This document shows, one piece after another, positions 23,556 to 32,636 of a DNA stretch of 64,000 nt. The stretch is from CAWCWK01 sp963842125 (GTDB lineage Bacteria > Pseudomonadota > Alphaproteobacteria > Rhizobiales > CAWCWK01): positions 1,116,001 through 1,180,000 of the forward strand of contig CAWJFE010000001.1 of NCBI GenBank assembly GCA_963842125.1, in the 5' to 3' direction. The position numbers were made by a program, and so were the translations under genes. The stretch's first letter is position 1, and every line of letters starts with the position of its first letter. The notes under the pieces are model-generated. The model made no database searches. It was not told the DNA's origin and was given only the letters and a program-made list of their open reading frames with translations.

Positions 23556-25835
23556 TCAGTCCTTCGAGACCGCGCCGTCGACGAGGCGCGCGGCCGGCCC
23601 GCCAAGCGCGTGCAGGCGCTCGCGCGGCAGAGGCGGCACGCCGGTGAAGGCCTGCGCCGGACCTGAGACCGCCTGCAATACACGGCTCGTGCGCTCCGCG
23701 CGGCGCGAACCTGCGATGGCGACGAAATCGCGCTTGCGGCCGAGAAGATCGTCGGCAATGCGAAGTTCGGCCGTGCCGCCCTCCAGCCGGGCGCGATAGA
23801 CGGCCACGTTCTCCATGACGCGCATCACGTAGTTCCGCGTCTCCTCGAAGGGAATCCGCTCGACCCAGTCGATTGCGATCTCGACGCTGTCGCGCGGGTC
23901 GCCATAGCGACGGACCCACTGGTTCACCCGGCCAGGGCCGGCATTGTAGCCGGCGAACATCATGGGCATGGCGCCCGAGAAGCGTCGGTCGAGGCCGGCG
24001 AGATAGGCGCTGCCGAGCTTGACGTTGTAGGTCGGGTCCTGGGTGAGCCGGTTGCGGGTGTAGCGAAGGCCGAGCTGGCCGGAGACCTCGCGCGCCGTCG
24101 CCGGCATCAGCTGCATCAGGCCCTTGGCGCCGACATGGCTGCCGGCCGTCGCATCGAAGAGGCTTTCCTGTCGTGCGACGCCGTGAAGGACTGCGGCGCC
24201 GACCCCGTCGGTCTCGGCCTCGGCCGAGATCACGTCGAGCGTCGGGAAGGCGTAGGCGTCGAGCGCGAGGCCGCGATAGGATGCGCGCTTGCCGACGCCG
24301 ACCTGAGACTTCGCGCTGCCGAAGGCCGTGACGAGCCGGGCGGCGAGCTTCGCCGTCACGGGGTCGGCCGCGGCGTTGGCGAGTCCAGCGGCGAGCGTGG
24401 TCGCGAGACCGGTCTCGCCGGCACCTGCGAGAAGGTGCGCGGTGCGGACGACGAGGCGCTGGTCGAAGGCATGCCGATCGCCGGCATCGCTGACGGGTGG
24501 GGCGGGCAAGGAGAGCGTGCGCTGGCCGAGCCGGTCGTGGGCGAGCTGGCCGTAATAGGTCGTCGGGTGGGCGGCGGCGGCGCGGTAGGCGCGAACGGCC
24601 GAGACCATCTCGTCGCGCGCATCATGGGTGCGCCCGAGCCAATAGGCGGCCCGCGCCTGGCTGATGGGCCGGGTCGTCAGTTCCGCTACGCGGCGGAAAT
24701 GGGGCTCGGCGCGGTCGGGCTCGCCAAGGCCGCGCAGCGCGATCCAGCCGGCCATCGCCTCGGCCTCGGAGGCCTGGGCGGGGGCGGTGATGCCGTGGTG
24801 GGCGGCGACCTTGTAGGCGAGCGTCGTCTGCCCGGCATCGAGCATCTTCCGCGCGACCTCGCGGCGCTGCGACCAGCGCGAGCGCGGGCCGATCGCGTCG
24901 CCGGTGCCCGTCACGCGGGCGAGGTGATGGGCGGCCGTGAGCGGCGTCGCGCTCTCGGCCAGGCAATGTGCGATATGGGGGTCGGCCCGGTCGGCATCCG
25001 TCAGCGCCGGCAGGGCCCGCTTGCGGATGACGGCGCCGCAGACCGCGACGCGGCGCTGACCGGCCGCATGGCCCGGGGCCCGTTCGATCGCGCGCTCGGC
25101 GGCGGTGACGCGCTCGAAATAGAGTTGATAGGTCGCACGGGCCGCATGCTCCTCGGCCGTGAGCGCGGCGCCATAGACGTTGAGGAAACCGGCCTCGTCC
25201 TCGGCGCTCATGCGCGCCTCGGCGTAGAGCGTGGCGATCTGCGTGCGGGCCTCGTCGAGGCGACCGTCCGAGATCAGCGCGCGGGCATAGGCGCGCCGGC
25301 CGGCCTCGGTCCGGGGTGGCGCGGTCTCGAAGGCGGCAAGGACGGTGGCGGCGTCCGGCTTGCGGCGGTGAAGGTCGCGCTCGGCAAGGGCGCCAAGCCG
25401 TGCGTCCGGCCAGTCGGGATGGTCTCTCCCGAACGCCTCGATCGTCTCGAAGCGGGGCTCGATGGCGCGAAGCGCGATCCAGTCGGCGGCGGCTTCGAGC
25501 GCCGGATCGCCATGGCGCTTGGCGAGATCGAGCGCCTCCCCGCGGCGTCCGGCCTTGGCGGCGGTGAGCGTCTTCCCGACGAGTGCGGCCTGCGCGATCC
25601 GCAGGCGCGCCTCGGCGGTCAGTTCGGGCGCCGGTCCGGTCGCGCCGTCGATGACGGGGCGGGGAGGGGGAAGCTGCGTCGCGGCACCGGCCGGCGCGAG
25701 CGCGCCCGCCATCACGACACCCGCCATCATCGCACCGGTCAGGACCGAGCGCCGCCAGATCGTGGCCGCGCGGGTCGGCCCCGATACGAGATCGCTCTTC
25801 GATCGGTTTTCGAGACGGGCGTTGGACATAGGCAT
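23556..25835 (-). CDS. Soluble lytic murein transglycosylase, Slt70 type
   Basis: A 759-residue periplasmic enzyme that cleaves peptidoglycan between MurNAc and GlcNAc with formation of 1,6-anhydro ends. A signal-anchor-like hydrophobic stretch (VLTGAMMAGVVMAGALAPAGA) is near residues 30-50. A long alpha-helical superhelix follows, and the C-terminal catalytic domain reads VLHGVARQESLFDATAGSHVG (catalytic Glu in RQES), AKGLMQLMPATAREVS, NVKLGSAYLAGLD and MFAGYNAGPGRVNQW. The ATG at 25835 is chosen because GGAG lies about 9 bases upstream. It heads a two-gene leftward unit with the alpha/beta hydrolase and is divergent from dapA. Confidence 0.95.
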   Translation of the reverse strand: MPMSNARLENRSKSDLVSGPTRAATIWRRSVLTGAMMAGVVMAGALAPAGAATQLPPPRPVIDGATGPAPELTAEARLRIAQAALVGKTLTAAKAGRRGEALDLAKRHGDPALEAAADWIALRAIEPRFETIEAFGRDHPDWPDARLGALAERDLHRRKPDAATVLAAFETAPPRTEAGRRAYARALISDGRLDEARTQIATLYAEARMSAEDEAGFLNVYGAALTAEEHAARATYQLYFERVTAAERAIERAPGHAAGQRRVAVCGAVIRKRALPALTDADRADPHIAHCLAESATPLTAAHHLARVTGTGDAIGPRSRWSQRREVARKMLDAGQTTLAYKVAAHHGITAPAQASEAEAMAGWIALRGLGEPDRAEPHFRRVAELTTRPISQARAAYWLGRTHDARDEMVSAVRAYRAAAAHPTTYYGQLAHDRLGQRTLSLPAPPVSDAGDRHAFDQRLVVRTAHLLAGAGETGLATTLAAGLANAAADPVTAKLAARLVTAFGSAKSQVGVGKRASYRGLALDAYAFPTLDVISAEAETDGVGAAVLHGVARQESLFDATAGSHVGAKGLMQLMPATAREVSGQLGLRYTRNRLTQDPTYNVKLGSAYLAGLDRRFSGAMPMMFAGYNAGPGRVNQWVRRYGDPRDSVEIAIDWVERIPFEETRNYVMRVMENVAVYRARLEGGTAELRIADDLLGRKRDFVAIAGSRRAERTSRVLQAVSGPAQAFTGVPPLPRERLHALGGPAARLVDGAVSKD

Positions 25836-26115
25836 TGGCAAGGCTCCCCAGACTGATACGCGAGACAGACAAGACCGGCGCGCGGTCCAGAGCCTTCCCG
25901 TGCCCAAAAGGCCGGGTGGTGCCGCCCGACCACGGCTCCAAGAGATCACTGCCAATGCGGCGACAGGGTGACGGTCGATGGAGGAGAGGCGCGCGGCCGA
26001 TCCGATCGATTGCCGGATCGCCGCCCGGTCCCTATGGTGCGCCGCCCGAGCGCGAGCGCCTGTCGCAAGGCACGCGCCGTCCCGCCGCTCGGGGTCTCAA
26101 TACGGAACGGATGAC

Positions 26116-27021
26116 ATGGTGTTTCAAGGCTCGATCCCGGCGTTGGTGACGCCCTTCTCCAACGGCGTCGTCGACGAGGCGGCGCTGCGCGCGCTCGTCG
26201 AATGGCAGATCGCGGAGGGCTCATCGGGCCTGGTCCCGGTCGGCACGACGGGCGAATCCCCGACGCTGAGCCATGCCGAGCACAAGCGCGTCGTCGAGGT
26301 CGTCATCGAGGTCGCCAGTGAGGTCGCAAGTCAGGTCGCCAAGGGCCGGGTGCCGGTGATCGCGGGCGCCGGGTCCAACAACACGGCCGAGGCGATCGAC
26401 CTCGCCGTCCACGCGCAGGAGGCCGGCGCGGACGGGCTCCTCGTCGTCACGCCCTATTACAACAAGCCGACGCAGCGGGGCCTCGTCGCGCATTATACCG
26501 CCATCCACGACGCGACGACCCTGCCCATCCTCATCTACAATATTCCCGGCCGCTCGGTAATCGACATGACGGTCGAGACGATGGCCGAGCTCGCTATGCT
26601 GGAGCGCATCGTCGGCGTGAAGGACGCGACGGCCGACCTCGCCCGCGTGAGCGCCCAGCGCCTCGCCTGCGGTACGGACTTCGTCCAGCTCTCGGGCGAG
26701 GACGCGACCGCGCTCGGCCACATGGCGCATGGCGGGATGGGCTGCATCTCGGTGACGGCCAATGTCGCGCCCGCGCTCTGCGCCCAGTTCCAGACGGCCT
26801 GCCTCGCCGGCGACTTCGATGCCGCCCGCACCATTCAGGACCGGCTGATGCCGCTCCACACCGCTCTCTTCCTCGAGGCGAGCCCTGGCCCGGTGAAGTA
26901 CGGGCTCTCCCTTCTCGGCAAGTGCGGAGCCGATGTCCGCCTGCCGCTCGTGCCCATTCTGGACGCCACGAAGGCGCGGGTGCGCGAGGGGCTCGTCGCG
27001 GCCGGTCTTCTGGACGGTTGA
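26116..27021 (+). CDS. dapA: 4-hydroxy-tetrahydrodipicolinate synthase
   Basis: Condenses pyruvate and aspartate semialdehyde in lysine and diaminopimelate synthesis. The 301-residue TIM-barrel starts MVFQGSIPALVTPFSNGVVDEAAL; VPVGTTGESPTLSHAEH holds the Thr-Thr proton relay, ILIYNIPGRS the active-site Tyr, and IVGVKDATADLAR the Schiff-base lysine. The ATG at 26116 fits family starts; longer in-frame sequence upstream is not conserved. A strain-like duplication (EVASEVASQVAK near residue 70) is a small in-frame repeat. dapA followed by smpB is a common order in alphaproteobacteria and is kept here with an 81-base gap. Confidence 0.97.
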   Translation: MVFQGSIPALVTPFSNGVVDEAALRALVEWQIAEGSSGLVPVGTTGESPTLSHAEHKRVVEVVIEVASEVASQVAKGRVPVIAGAGSNNTAEAIDLAVHAQEAGADGLLVVTPYYNKPTQRGLVAHYTAIHDATTLPILIYNIPGRSVIDMTVETMAELAMLERIVGVKDATADLARVSAQRLACGTDFVQLSGEDATALGHMAHGGMGCISVTANVAPALCAQFQTACLAGDFDAARTIQDRLMPLHTALFLEASPGPVKYGLSLLGKCGADVRLPLVPILDATKARVREGLVAAGLLDG

Positions 27022-27102
27022 TCCCTCGCCAGTCGATCTCTCGCCAGTTGATCCTTCGGCCTCGAAGCCGCATATGACGCGACCCGAACAAGGCATGCCG
27101 CG

Positions 27103-27588
27103 ATGGCCAAGAACGACAAGAAGACGGACAAGACGCCCAACGGCCTCGTCGCCGAGAACCGCCGTGCGCGCTACAACTACGAGATCGGCGAGACCTTCGA
27201 GGCCGGCCTCGCGCTGACCGGCACCGAGGTCAAGAGCCTCAGGAGCGCGCGGGCGACGATCGCGGAGGCCTATGCCAGTGCCGAACATGACGAGTTCTGG
27301 CTCATCAACGCCAACATCCCCGTCTATCTCCAGGGCAATCGCAACAATCACGAGCCCAAGCGGGCCCGCAAGCTTCTCCTCAAGCGGCGCGAGATCGAGA
27401 AGCTGACCGGCGCCATCCAGCGCGAGGGCATGACGGTCGTGCCCCTGCGGCTCTTCTTCAACCATCGGGGGCTGGCCAAGCTTCAGCTCGCCCTCGCCAA
27501 GGGCAAGAAGAACCACGACAAGCGCGAAACCGAGAAGAAACGCGACTGGCAGCGCGACAAGGCACGGCTGATGCGCGAGAAAGGCTGA
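27103..27588 (+). CDS. smpB: SsrA-binding protein SmpB
   Basis: Binds tmRNA and delivers it to stalled ribosomes for trans-translation. The 161-residue protein has the family blocks NRRARYNYEIGETFEAGLALTGTEVKSLR, EFWLINANIPVY, HEPKRARKLLLKRREIEKL and a basic C-terminal tail KKRDWQRDKARLMREKG that folds into the decoding channel. Length is normal. It follows dapA, as in many relatives. No ssrA gene is visible in the window. Confidence 0.97.
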   Translation: MAKNDKKTDKTPNGLVAENRRARYNYEIGETFEAGLALTGTEVKSLRSARATIAEAYASAEHDEFWLINANIPVYLQGNRNNHEPKRARKLLLKRREIEKLTGAIQREGMTVVPLRLFFNHRGLAKLQLALAKGKKNHDKRETEKKRDWQRDKARLMREKG

Positions 27589-27617
27589 TCGACTACGCCG
27601 ACCAAACGGGGACGACG

Positions 27618-28181
27618 ATGGCTGACGCGAGCACCTTGCCGGAGAACCTGCCGGTGCCGGTCGATGACGGCGCGGCCGATCACCTGCCCGGCCACGCGCT
27701 ACCCGCGCTCGCGCTGCCATCGACGGACGGCGGCTCGGTCGATCTCTCGAGCCTTTCCGGTCGCACCGTCCTCTATATCTATCCGGCGACCGGCGTACCC
27801 GGCCAGCCGCTCCCGTCGGAGGACTGGGACGCGATTCCGGGCGCGCGGGGCTGCACGCCGCAATCCTGCGCCTTCCGGGACCATCATCGGGAGCTGGCGA
27901 ACCTCGGCGCCGGTGTCCTCGGCCTCTCGCGCCAGACGACGCCGGTGCAGGCCGAAGCCGCCCAGCGCCTCCATCTGCCCTTCGCCCTCCTCAGCGATGC
28001 CGAAGGCGCACTGACCCACGCGCTCTCCCTGCCGGTCTTCGAGACCGGCGGTCTCACGTTCCTCAGGCGCATGACGCTGATCCTGCGCGACGGGACGATC
28101 GAGCACGCGCTCTATCCCGTCTTCCCGCCCGGCGAGAGCGCGGCCGCTGCGACGGACTGGCTGCGCGCGAATCCGACCTGA
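27618..28181 (+). CDS. Peroxiredoxin (AhpC/TSA, BCP-like)
   Basis: A 187-residue thiol peroxidase that would reduce peroxides with electrons from thioredoxin. The motif GCTPQSCAFRDHHRELANLGAGVLGLS carries the peroxidatic Cys79 and a second Cys84 five residues later, the atypical two-Cys arrangement of the BCP/PrxQ branch. The fold continues with LPFALLSDAEGALTHAL and TLILRDGTIEHALYPVFPPGE. It lies 29 bases after smpB and may share its transcript. Confidence 0.9.
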   Translation: MADASTLPENLPVPVDDGAADHLPGHALPALALPSTDGGSVDLSSLSGRTVLYIYPATGVPGQPLPSEDWDAIPGARGCTPQSCAFRDHHRELANLGAGVLGLSRQTTPVQAEAAQRLHLPFALLSDAEGALTHALSLPVFETGGLTFLRRMTLILRDGTIEHALYPVFPPGESAAAATDWLRANPT

Positions 28182-28223
28182 GCCTCTCGGGCTGCTGCGC
28201 TACGGATCCGAAGGACTGTTCGA

Positions 28224-29018
28224 TCACCCTCGTTCCCGCTCGCCGAAGCCGCGTGCGACGTCGCCCCAGAGACAGCGCCCGACAAAGGGATAGGTCTCGG
28301 TGACGAAGTAGACGTATCGACCGTTCAGAACCCCGCCGTTGCAGATGTCGAGCAGACCGCGCCCGCCGACATATTCGTAGTCCTCGTTATAGGTTCCGTC
28401 ATGACGGCCGCTGGGACCAGATGGACGCGGACCGTCCTTCAGCCGATAGCCGGACTGCGCGGTGCCGCCGATGTAGTGGATCTCGAACCCATCGGCCGCA
28501 TAACCGACGAGAGAGCTGCCGGACGTCTCGGTCAGGCTCTTCGCGATGCCGTGGTAGTGATAGAGCCCGTTCGGGCCGACATGGGCGTTGCTGTCGTCGA
28601 GGCCGAGCCGTCCCGGCGCGCCGAAGATGTCGAGGCTCCAGTTTCGGTCCCCGTTCCGACTGTGCCCGCGCCGCGCGTCGGGGTCCCAGAAGCCGGCCGT
28701 CGTCGGGCGGAACTGGACGCCGTTGACGGCAAGGCCCACGGCCCCGCGCATCGCCTGAGCCGTCTCGCCCTTGACGGGGTCCACCGGCACGCAGAGCCGC
28801 ACGGTCTGTGCGCGAATGCCGTTGGGGTTGCCGCGGCTTGGGAAGCGGCCGGTCGGGTGGTCGGGCAGGCCGTTGCCGGTGAAGCAGCGCTCGCCGCCCC
28901 GAACGGAGATCTCGATCGCGTTCGGGCCGGGGCTCTGCGCGGCGGCGGGGAGTGTGAGCGCTGGAAGGGTGAGGAGAGCCCAGGAGGCGAGAAGGGCGGA
29001 GGTGCGGGGACGGCGCAT
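28224..29018 (-). CDS. Secreted YHYH-domain protein
   Basis: A 264-residue exported protein with a signal peptide (LLASWALLTLPALTLPAAAQS). The YHYH domain is present: VGPNGLYHYHGIAKSLTE, GYAADGFEIHYIGG, DGTYNEDYEYVGGRGLLDICNGG and YVYFVTETYPFVGRCLWG. YHYH proteins are secreted and may bind metals through their histidines, but no activity is known. The ATG at 29018 is chosen because it places the signal peptide at the N terminus; a weak AGGA lies about 10 bases upstream. Upstream on the same strand is the TAXI binding-protein gene, with a hairpin between them. Confidence 0.88.
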   Translation of the reverse strand: MRRPRTSALLASWALLTLPALTLPAAAQSPGPNAIEISVRGGERCFTGNGLPDHPTGRFPSRGNPNGIRAQTVRLCVPVDPVKGETAQAMRGAVGLAVNGVQFRPTTAGFWDPDARRGHSRNGDRNWSLDIFGAPGRLGLDDSNAHVGPNGLYHYHGIAKSLTETSGSSLVGYAADGFEIHYIGGTAQSGYRLKDGPRPSGPSGRHDGTYNEDYEYVGGRGLLDICNGGVLNGRYVYFVTETYPFVGRCLWGDVARGFGERERG

Positions 29019-29144
29019 GATGGAAGGGTCCTGTCGAGGGCGAGGAAGAGGGCGATGAGCCCTGGCGCCACGTCTCGATAGGCGTCTCGCGTCGCGGGTG
29101 AATGCCGTCCCTGTCGCGTTTCGTATCAGCTGGCCGAACGACAA

Positions 29145-29164
29145 CGGGGGCCTCTCGGCCCCCG
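29145..29164 (-). terminator. Hairpin after the TAXI gene, probable terminator
   Basis: CGGGGGCC-TCTC-GGCCCCCG is a perfect 8-bp stem, 27 bases past the TAXI stop. The tail read leftward (GTTGTCGTTCGG) is only moderately T-rich, so termination may be incomplete. Confidence 0.65.
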
Positions 29165-29190
29165 CGTCATTCTGGTCGATCCGGTCGGGC

Positions 29191-30231
29191 TCAGCCCTTG
29201 ACGAGACTGTCCGGGATGGTCAGCCCGGCTTCCTCGAAATAGCGCTGGGCGCCAGGGTGGAGCGGCAGCGGCAGGCCGGGCAGCGCGGCCTCGAGGCTCA
29301 TGGCATTGGTGGCCGGATGGATGGATTGCAGGAAGGCGAGGTTCTCGAAGATCGTCTTTGTGATCTTGTAGATCGTCTCTTCGGGCAGGTCGCAGCGCAC
29401 GGCGAGGAAGTTGGGCTGCGCGATGGTCGTAACGTCCTCGGTCTGGCCAGGATAAGTGCCGGCCGGGATCTCGTAGGCCGTCCAGAGATCGCCGAAATCG
29501 CCATTGGCCTGCGTGATCTGCTCGTCGGTGAAGCCGAGAAGCGCGATGCCCTCACCCATGTTGGCAAAGGCCGAGGTGATGGCCGAGACGGGAACGCCGG
29601 CCGGCGTCGAGATCATCTCGACCTGGCCGTTCTGCAGCGCTTCGGCGGCCGGCGTGTAGCCGCCATAGACGAGCTCGAATTCGTCGATCGGCGTGCCGAG
29701 ATTGGCGAGGAGGACGGTGTTGGACCCGATCGTGCCCGAGTTCTGCGATCCGAGCGCCGCCGCCTCTCCGGCGAGGGCCGCGATGTCGGCGACGGTGCCG
29801 GTGTCGACATGCTCGGCGTCGATGACGAAATGCTCGACATTCTGCCACAGCATCGAGATCGAGCAGGCGTTCTCCTGCGGTCCCTCGGCCTCGAGTGGGC
29901 CGGAGCCGTTGCGCGCATAGGCGCCGTAGAGGCCCTGGAGAATGGCGAACTGGGCCTCGTTGTCGCGCAGCAAGGCAACGTTCTCGCCCGATCCGGCGGA
30001 GTTGATGGCGCTCATGCCGATCTTGTCGCTCGGCTGCAGCTTGACCTTGACCAGGGTCGCGAGCGCGACGCCGACCGGATAGTAGGTGCCGCCCGTCGAT
30101 GCGGTCGAGAGGAGATAGTCCTCGGCGTCCTGCGCAGCAGCGGGGGTGACGGCGGCAGGAGTGACGGCTGCGGCAGCCAGGAGGCCGAGCGAGGCGGCGG
30201 TCGTCTTGAGAAGTGTCGTGGTCTTGAGCAT
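29191..30231 (-). CDS. TAXI-family TRAP transporter solute-binding protein
   Basis: A 346-residue periplasmic binding protein. It has a signal peptide (MLKTTTLLKTTAASLGLLAAAAVTP...AAA) and the TAXI start LLSTASTGGTYYPVGVALATLVK; other family parts are INSAGSGENVALLRDNEAQFAILQG, TVLLANLGTPIDEFELVYGGYTPAAEALQNGQVE and NFLAVRCDLPEETIYKITKTIFEN. TAXI proteins bind glutamate-like or other carboxylates and feed a fused TRAP permease. No TRAP membrane gene is adjacent here, so its transporter is elsewhere. Start at 30231 with a GGGAGCG site about 7 bases upstream. A tandem TPAAVTPAA repeat extends the signal region. Confidence 0.92.
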   Translation of the reverse strand: MLKTTTLLKTTAASLGLLAAAAVTPAAVTPAAAQDAEDYLLSTASTGGTYYPVGVALATLVKVKLQPSDKIGMSAINSAGSGENVALLRDNEAQFAILQGLYGAYARNGSGPLEAEGPQENACSISMLWQNVEHFVIDAEHVDTGTVADIAALAGEAAALGSQNSGTIGSNTVLLANLGTPIDEFELVYGGYTPAAEALQNGQVEMISTPAGVPVSAITSAFANMGEGIALLGFTDEQITQANGDFGDLWTAYEIPAGTYPGQTEDVTTIAQPNFLAVRCDLPEETIYKITKTIFENLAFLQSIHPATNAMSLEAALPGLPLPLHPGAQRYFEEAGLTIPDSLVKG

Positions 30232-30391
30232 GGAGGCGCTCCCTTTGTCGCGTGTCGTTTCCGGTCGGTCTTCTTCCCCTCGCTTGACGCGCGGGGGTTT
30301 TGCCGTGTTGTTGCGGGCGGAACACACCACATCGCGTCGGCGGCGTCCAGATGGGCGTATGCTGGCGATCGACGAACGAGGAGACGACCCA

Positions 30392-31177
30392 TGGATCTCG
30401 GATTGACAGGCAAGCGGGCTTTGGTGCTGGGCGCAAGCCGGGGCCTCGGCGCGGCCATCGCCAGAGGGTCTGGCCGAGGAGGGCGTCGAGGTCTGGGCCG
30501 GAGCCCGCACGCGCGAACGGATCGAAGCCTATGCGGCCGAATCGGCAAGTGCGACCGGGGGCACCATCCACGCCGAGGCGCTCGATATCTCCGACCTCGC
30601 CGCCATCGATGCGCTCGTCGATCGGCTATTGGCCGACGGCGGCGTCGATATCCTCGTCAACAACACGGGCGGCCCGCCGCCCGCGACCGCCACCCAGACG
30701 ACGCGCGAGCAATGGGTGACGAACTTCTCGACCATGGCCGCCAACGTCATCCACCTCACGACCCGGCTCGTGCCGGCCATGCGCGAGAAGGGCTGGGGTC
30801 GGATCATCACCGTCACCTCGTCGGGCATCGAGCAGCCGATCTTGAACCTCGCCTTGTCGAACGGCATCCGCTCGGCGCTTCTCGGCTGGTCGAAGAGCCT
30901 CAGCCTCGAGGTCGCGGCCGACGGCGTGACGGCCAACATCATCATGCCGGGCCGGGTTCAGACCGACCGGATCACCGAGCTCGACGACGCGGCCGCCAAG
31001 CGGCTCGGCGTGACGCGCGAAGAAGCGGCCGCCAAGTCCGCCGCCACGATCCCCGCCGGGCGCTACGGCACGCCCGAGGAGTTCGCCGCCATGGCGGTCT
31101 TCCTCGCGTCCGAGAAGGCGAGCTACGTGACCGGCTCCAAGATCCGCATCGATGGCGGGCTCGTCTCGGGAGTCTGA
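30392..31177 (+). pseudogene. SDR-family oxidoreductase, interrupted by a +1 frameshift
   Basis: A short-chain dehydrogenase/reductase of about 260 residues once restored. The N terminus MDLGLTGKRALVLGASRGLGAAIA contains the nucleotide-binding TGxxxGxG-like motif, then one surplus A at about 30463 moves the frame; the continuation EGLAEEGVEVWAGARTRERI, ILVNNTGGPPPAT, IITVTSSGIEQPI and FLASEKASYVTGSKIRIDGG is in the next frame and complete. Ser in TSSGI is the catalytic serine; the tyrosine position of the usual YxxxK reads SNGIRSALLGWSKSL, so Tyr is absent while Lys is kept, as in the 3-oxoacyl reductase-like branch with this QPI signature. Either a sequencing indel or a recent pseudogene. 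Confidence 0.85.
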
Positions 31178-31183
31178 AGCGGT

Positions 31184-31782
31184 CTAGTCCTCGCCGCAAG
31201 GCGGGGCCTCGGACAGGCTGCCAGGACCGTCGCCGAAGGTCTCGGTCAGATCGAGATCGATGAAGAGCGGCACAAAGCGCCGGCCGGGGCCGGTGCTGAG
31301 ATAGGCCGAGGCGAGGATCGGACCCGTGAGGGGTGGCCCCGCGCGGCACCCCGTCACGGCGACGCTGAGCGTGCCCTCGTCATCGTGACCCGCCCGGCGG
31401 CGGGCGATGATCTCCGTCTGGACGCGGCGCATGTCGGCCGCGTCCGAGGCGCTGAGGGCGAAGAGGCCGAGATCGGTCCCGGCGATGGAAGGCCGAGCGC
31501 ATCGTCCGCCGGCCGCCGGCCTTCGAGACGCCGTACGGTCCAGCGACCGTCGATGGCGAAGCCGCTCGCCTCCGCATGGCCGAGAAAGACCGAGGCGTCT
31601 CCGTCCCGGACGCGCAGGCCCTCGGGGACGCGCAGCGCGAAACGCATGGCCGCCGGATCGCTCTCCAACGGATCGAGCCGCGCCAGCTCCACCAGCGTCG
31701 CCGCCGACATGCCGGCCAGGCAGCCCGGCAGGCCGAGGCAAAGGGCGCTTGCCAGGGCGAGGCGTTGTAAAAGCCGGCTCAC
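31184..31782 (-). pseudogene. Hypothetical lipoprotein, interrupted by a -1 frameshift
   Basis: The frame starts at a GTG overlapping the Xre gene stop and encodes a lipoprotein signal MSRLLQRLALASALCLGLPGC (lipobox LPGC), then a beta-rich domain RFALRVPEGLRVRDGDASVFL and FAIDGRWTVRRLEGR. At about 31480-31500 the frame is lost; the neighbouring frame continues as IAGTDLGLFALSASDAADMRRVQTEI and ends TETFGDGPGSLSEAPPCGED. One missing base restores a protein of about 199 residues. I do not recognise a named family. It is the last gene of a tightly overlapping leftward trio with the Xre and DUF2975 genes. Confidence 0.7.
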
Positions 31783-32018
31783 TCGGCGGCCTCCGAATCG
31801 GCGGTCTGCACGTCGCCCGGCTCGAAGCGCAGGAGGTCGCCCGGCTGACAGGCCAGGAACGCGCAGATCCGCGCCAACGTCTCGAAGCGCACGCCCTTCA
31901 CGTGGCCGCGCTTCAACAGCGAGAGGTTGGCCTCCGTGATCCCGACATGGGCCGCGAGCGCCTTGGAGGTCTCCTTGCGGCGCGCCAGCATGATGTCGAG
32001 CTCGACGACGATCGGCAT
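31779..32018 (-). CDS. Small Xre-type HTH regulator (YozG-like)
   Basis: A 79-residue HTH protein: MPIVVELDIMLARRKETSKALAAHVGITEANLSLLKRGHVKGVRFETLARICAFLACQPGDLL is the complete cro/C1 fold of the YozG type (helix 2-turn-helix 3 at about 19-40). Such proteins are regularly encoded with a DUF2975 membrane protein, as here. Its ATG overlaps the DUF2975 stop by one base (TGATG), and its stop overlaps the GTG of the next gene by three bases, so all three are translationally coupled. It probably regulates its own operon. Confidence 0.92.
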   Translation of the reverse strand: MPIVVELDIMLARRKETSKALAAHVGITEANLSLLKRGHVKGVRFETLARICAFLACQPGDLLRFEPGDVQTADSEAAE

Positions 32019-32554
32019 CAGACGATGCTCGCGTTGTCGTCCGCCAGCCGCCGCCCCTCGGCCATGACGGAGGCCGTGAGGAGGAAGACGAAGCCGATCA
32101 GGAGCCCTAGCAGCATGGACGTGCTGACGCTGATGCTCCCCACCCGTTCGCCGTCCGGCAAATGCAGCGTCGAGAGGACGGAGAGGAGCGGCACGGAGAG
32201 GAAATGCGCCACCGTCGCGCCGATCGAGGCCCAGGCGAAGCGGCGCATGGCCTGGAAGGTGCCGTAGGTAAAGACCTCGCCCCGGGCGTAGTGCTCCAGG
32301 AGACCGTGCAACTGCACCAGGGCGAACGAGGCCGTCCCGATCGGGAGCGCGAGGCCGAGGGCGAGTCCGACGACCTGGAGCGTGCCCGCACCCGAGGGCA
32401 CCATCGCGCCCGGATCGACCGCGAGCGCGACGAGGATGCAGGCCGGGATCAGTGCGGCGAGGCCGAGGCTGACGCCGGCCGCAAGGCGCGAGCGCCGCCG
32501 CCACCGGTCGTCGAGGAGGACGGGACGGTAGGGGTCGATGGAGGTTTCGTACAT
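32018..32554 (-). CDS. DUF2975 membrane protein
   Basis: A 178-residue protein with four hydrophobic segments (LAAGVSLGLAALIPACILVALAV, LQVVGLALGLALPIGTASFALVQL, FAWASIGATVAHFLSVPLLSV, MLLGLLIGFVFLLTASVMAEG), ending in GRRLADDNASIV, the family-typical E-G-x-x-L-x-x-D-N pattern. DUF2975 proteins are paired with small Xre regulators; the membrane protein may hold or sense for the regulator, which is inference. The region upstream (32555-32640) is unusually AT-rich for this window and likely holds the promoter. Confidence 0.9.
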   Translation of the reverse strand: MYETSIDPYRPVLLDDRWRRRSRLAAGVSLGLAALIPACILVALAVDPGAMVPSGAGTLQVVGLALGLALPIGTASFALVQLHGLLEHYARGEVFTYGTFQAMRRFAWASIGATVAHFLSVPLLSVLSTLHLPDGERVGSISVSTSMLLGLLIGFVFLLTASVMAEGRRLADDNASIV

Positions 32555-32636
32555 GGATCGGCCTTCGCTGAGTGATTACTGAAAAACAGAAATATCAGAA
32601 CGAAAGACGGAGTCAACTTATTGTTTTACGAAAACA

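Noticed and set aside
30392..31263. Long rightward frame continuing the SDR N terminus to 31263
   Set aside because: After residue 25 it is out of frame with the SDR and is Arg/Gly/His-rich noise; the real continuation is in the neighbouring frame.
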